From Streptomyces soli (GTDB taxonomy: Bacteria > Actinomycetota > Actinomycetes > Streptomycetales > Streptomycetaceae): DNA of 49,076 nucleotides. Where the stretch lies: NCBI RefSeq assembly GCF_003999195.1, contig NZ_RJVR01000358.1, forward strand, positions 1-49,076. Direction: 5' to 3'. This document shows, piece by piece, positions 47,785 through 49,076 of the stretch (position 1 is the stretch's first letter; every line of letters starts with the position of its first letter). The translations under genes and the position numbers were made by a program. Under the pieces are notes generated by a model. The model was not told where the DNA came from, did no database searches, and was given only the letters and a program-made list of their open reading frames with translations.

Positions 47785-49076
47785 TCACCGCTCTCCGGAC
47801 GGCCGCCGTCTGACGAACCGCCTCATCGTCCGTTTCATGGCTCCCGTGAGGAAGCCGGGTCCCCGCGCGGCCAGTGCCGCTCGCGCCGCGGGCTCGCTTC
47901 TCGCGAAGCAGATCAGCAGCCCGATCGCGAACATGGTCGGCAGGAGAGCCGAACCTCCGTAGGAGAACAGCGGGAGCGGGACTCCGGCGATCGGCAGCAG
48001 GCCTAGCACCGCACCGATGTTGACCACGGCCTGGGCCGTGATCCACGTCGTCACGCCTCCCGCGGCAAACCTGACGAAGGGGTCCTCCGTACGACCGGCC
48101 ACGCGGATACCCGCATAGCCTAGAGCCGCGAAGAGTGCGAGCACCGACAGCGTCCCCGCCAGACCCAGTTCCTCCCCTGTCACGGCGAAGATGAAGTCGG
48201 TGTGCGGTTCGGGGAGTTGGCCCCATTTTTCCACACTCGCGCCGAGTCCGGAACCGAACCAGCCGCCGGAGGCGAGCGCGTAGATCCCGTGCACGGCCTG
48301 CCAGCATCCGCCACCGGGAGTCACCTCGGTCGCGCCGATACAGGCGAGCCGGTCCATGCGGTTGCCGCTGGTCTTGATCAACAGGATGCCGATGACGCCG
48401 GCGACGCTGAGCACGCCGGCGAAGAGCCTGGTCGGGGCGCCTGCCAGCCACAGCAGACCGAAGAGGATCGCGGTGAGGATGATGGCGGTGCCCATGTCGC
48501 CGCCGAGCATGATCAGGCCGAGAATCATGAAGGCGACCGGGACCAGCGGCACCAGCATGTGCTTCCACTGCACTAGCAGATTCCTGGCGTGCTTGCGGGC
48601 CAGCAGGTCGGCGCCCCACAGGACGAGCGCGAGCTTGCCGAATTCGCTGGGCTGGAGCTGGAAGGGGCCGCCGAGGTAGAGCCAGTTCTGGTTGCCGTTG
48701 ACCGACTGCCCTATCCCCGGCACCTGGACCAGGCACATCAGGAAGGCCGAGCCCAGCAGCAGCGGATACGCGAAGGCCCGGTGCAGGCGGACCGGGAACC
48801 GCGAGGCTGTGATCAGCAGGCCGGTGCCCAGGAAAGCTGCGAAAAGCTGTTTGCGGAAGTAGTACGTGGACGGCAAGCCGTATTCGAGGGCCTTGATCTG
48901 CGAGGCCGAGAAGACCATCACCAGGCCGAGCGCGGTGATCAGCAGGCTGCTGCCGAGCACCACGTAGTACGCCGTCAGGGGGCGGTCCCAGGCCTGCTTC
49001 GCCTTCTCGAAGGCCGCTGCGGCCCCGCGCAGGGCGCTGGGGCGGCGGGGCCCGCCGGGCGGGTGCGGGGCCCGCA
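47785..49076 (-). CDS. ftsW: Peptidoglycan polymerase FtsW (5' end beyond the window)
   Basis: SEDS-family glycosyltransferase that polymerises septal peptidoglycan with its partner PBP. About ten membrane helices are visible; GNQNWLYLGGPFQLQPSEFG, PLVPVAFMILGLIMLGGDMG and GVPLPLFSYGGSALLPTM are hallmark SEDS sequence. A GTG at 48963 is open, but the frame continues upstream without a stop to the window edge and reads AFEKAKQAWDRPLTAYYVVL, which is family sequence. The true start therefore lies beyond 49076. At least 430 codons are present. The C terminus is basic (RRFVRRRPSGER). Confidence 0.95.
   Translation of the reverse strand, partial: RAPHPPGGPRRPSALRGAAAAFEKAKQAWDRPLTAYYVVLGSSLLITALGLVMVFSASQIKALEYGLPSTYYFRKQLFAAFLGTGLLITASRFPVRLHRAFAYPLLLGSAFLMCLVQVPGIGQSVNGNQNWLYLGGPFQLQPSEFGKLALVLWGADLLARKHARNLLVQWKHMLVPLVPVAFMILGLIMLGGDMGTAIILTAILFGLLWLAGAPTRLFAGVLSVAGVIGILLIKTSGNRMDRLACIGATEVTPGGGCWQAVHGIYALASGGWFGSGLGASVEKWGQLPEPHTDFIFAVTGEELGLAGTLSVLALFAALGYAGIRVAGRTEDPFVRFAAGGVTTWITAQAVVNIGAVLGLLPIAGVPLPLFSYGGSALLPTMFAIGLLICFARSEPAARAALAARGPGFLTGAMKRTMRRFVRRRPSGER

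Noticed and set aside
48961..48963. GTG at 48963 as the ftsW start
   Set aside because: The frame stays open to the window edge and encodes FtsW-like sequence (KQAWDRPLTAYY) upstream, so the real start lies outside.
1..49076. tRNA or rRNA genes, CRISPR arrays, integrases or transposases
   Set aside because: I looked on both strands and found no cloverleaf-like sequence, no rRNA motifs, no repeat-spacer array and no recombinase motif.

Overview
The window is chromosomal DNA from a high-GC actinobacterium, almost certainly a Streptomyces. The evidence is strong G/C bias at third codon positions, frequent GTG and TTG starts, several apparently leaderless promoters, and the gene order (hisD-hisC-hisB-hisH-priA-hisF; dnaE; lspA-rluD; ileS; wag31-yggT-sepF-yggS-pgeF-ftsZ-ftsQ-murG-ftsW), which is the conserved core order of that genus. 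I see no tRNA, rRNA, CRISPR array, transposase, integrase or phage gene.

Layout. 271-6016 (minus): a tightly packed histidine operon containing a RidA-family gene and a 50-residue membrane protein. 6254-10765 (plus, divergent): tyrosine/homogentisate catabolism (hpd, hmgA, an unknown gene, fahA). 10753-15178: a broken amidohydrolase, a beta-helix/membrane protein, a helical-repeat hypothetical protein, a LON-domain protein and a YbaK-type deacylase. 15180-20482: a DUF2252 kinase-like protein, DNA polymerase III alpha (dnaE) and a tiny conserved basic protein. 20707-26457: NYN-domain protein, an ABC transporter pair, several membrane or secreted proteins and a DsbA-like thioredoxin-fold protein. 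26594-32854: accessory stretch with three gene remnants (phoD, an aminoglycoside-phosphotransferase-like gene, a Na+/H+ antiporter) among intact genes for a secreted metalloprotease, a VldE-like wall protein, a dienelactone-hydrolase-like protein and an MscS channel. 33223-36240 (minus): GNAT, rluD, lspA and a DksA/TraR protein with a histone-like tail. 36493-39948: ileS behind a T-box leader. 40417-49076 (minus): the division cluster wag31 to ftsW; ftsW runs off the window end.

The most notable observations are: (1) a family of G-rich palindromic elements between genes, two related 38-nt copies of which lie inside ileS and pgeF and are translated in frame, recalling Rickettsia palindromic elements; (2) an uncharacterised protein translationally locked between hmgA and fahA, where the pathway needs a maleylacetoacetate isomerase and no recognisable one is present; (3) a beta-helix protein ending in a two-helix, pore-like membrane module; (4) four genes reduced by large internal or 5' deletions between 10.7 and 32.9 kb; (5) nested perfect palindromes in the divergent hisD/hpd promoter. 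I found no convincing new defence, biosynthetic or mobile system. All functional calls rest on motifs and gene order read by eye, with no database search.
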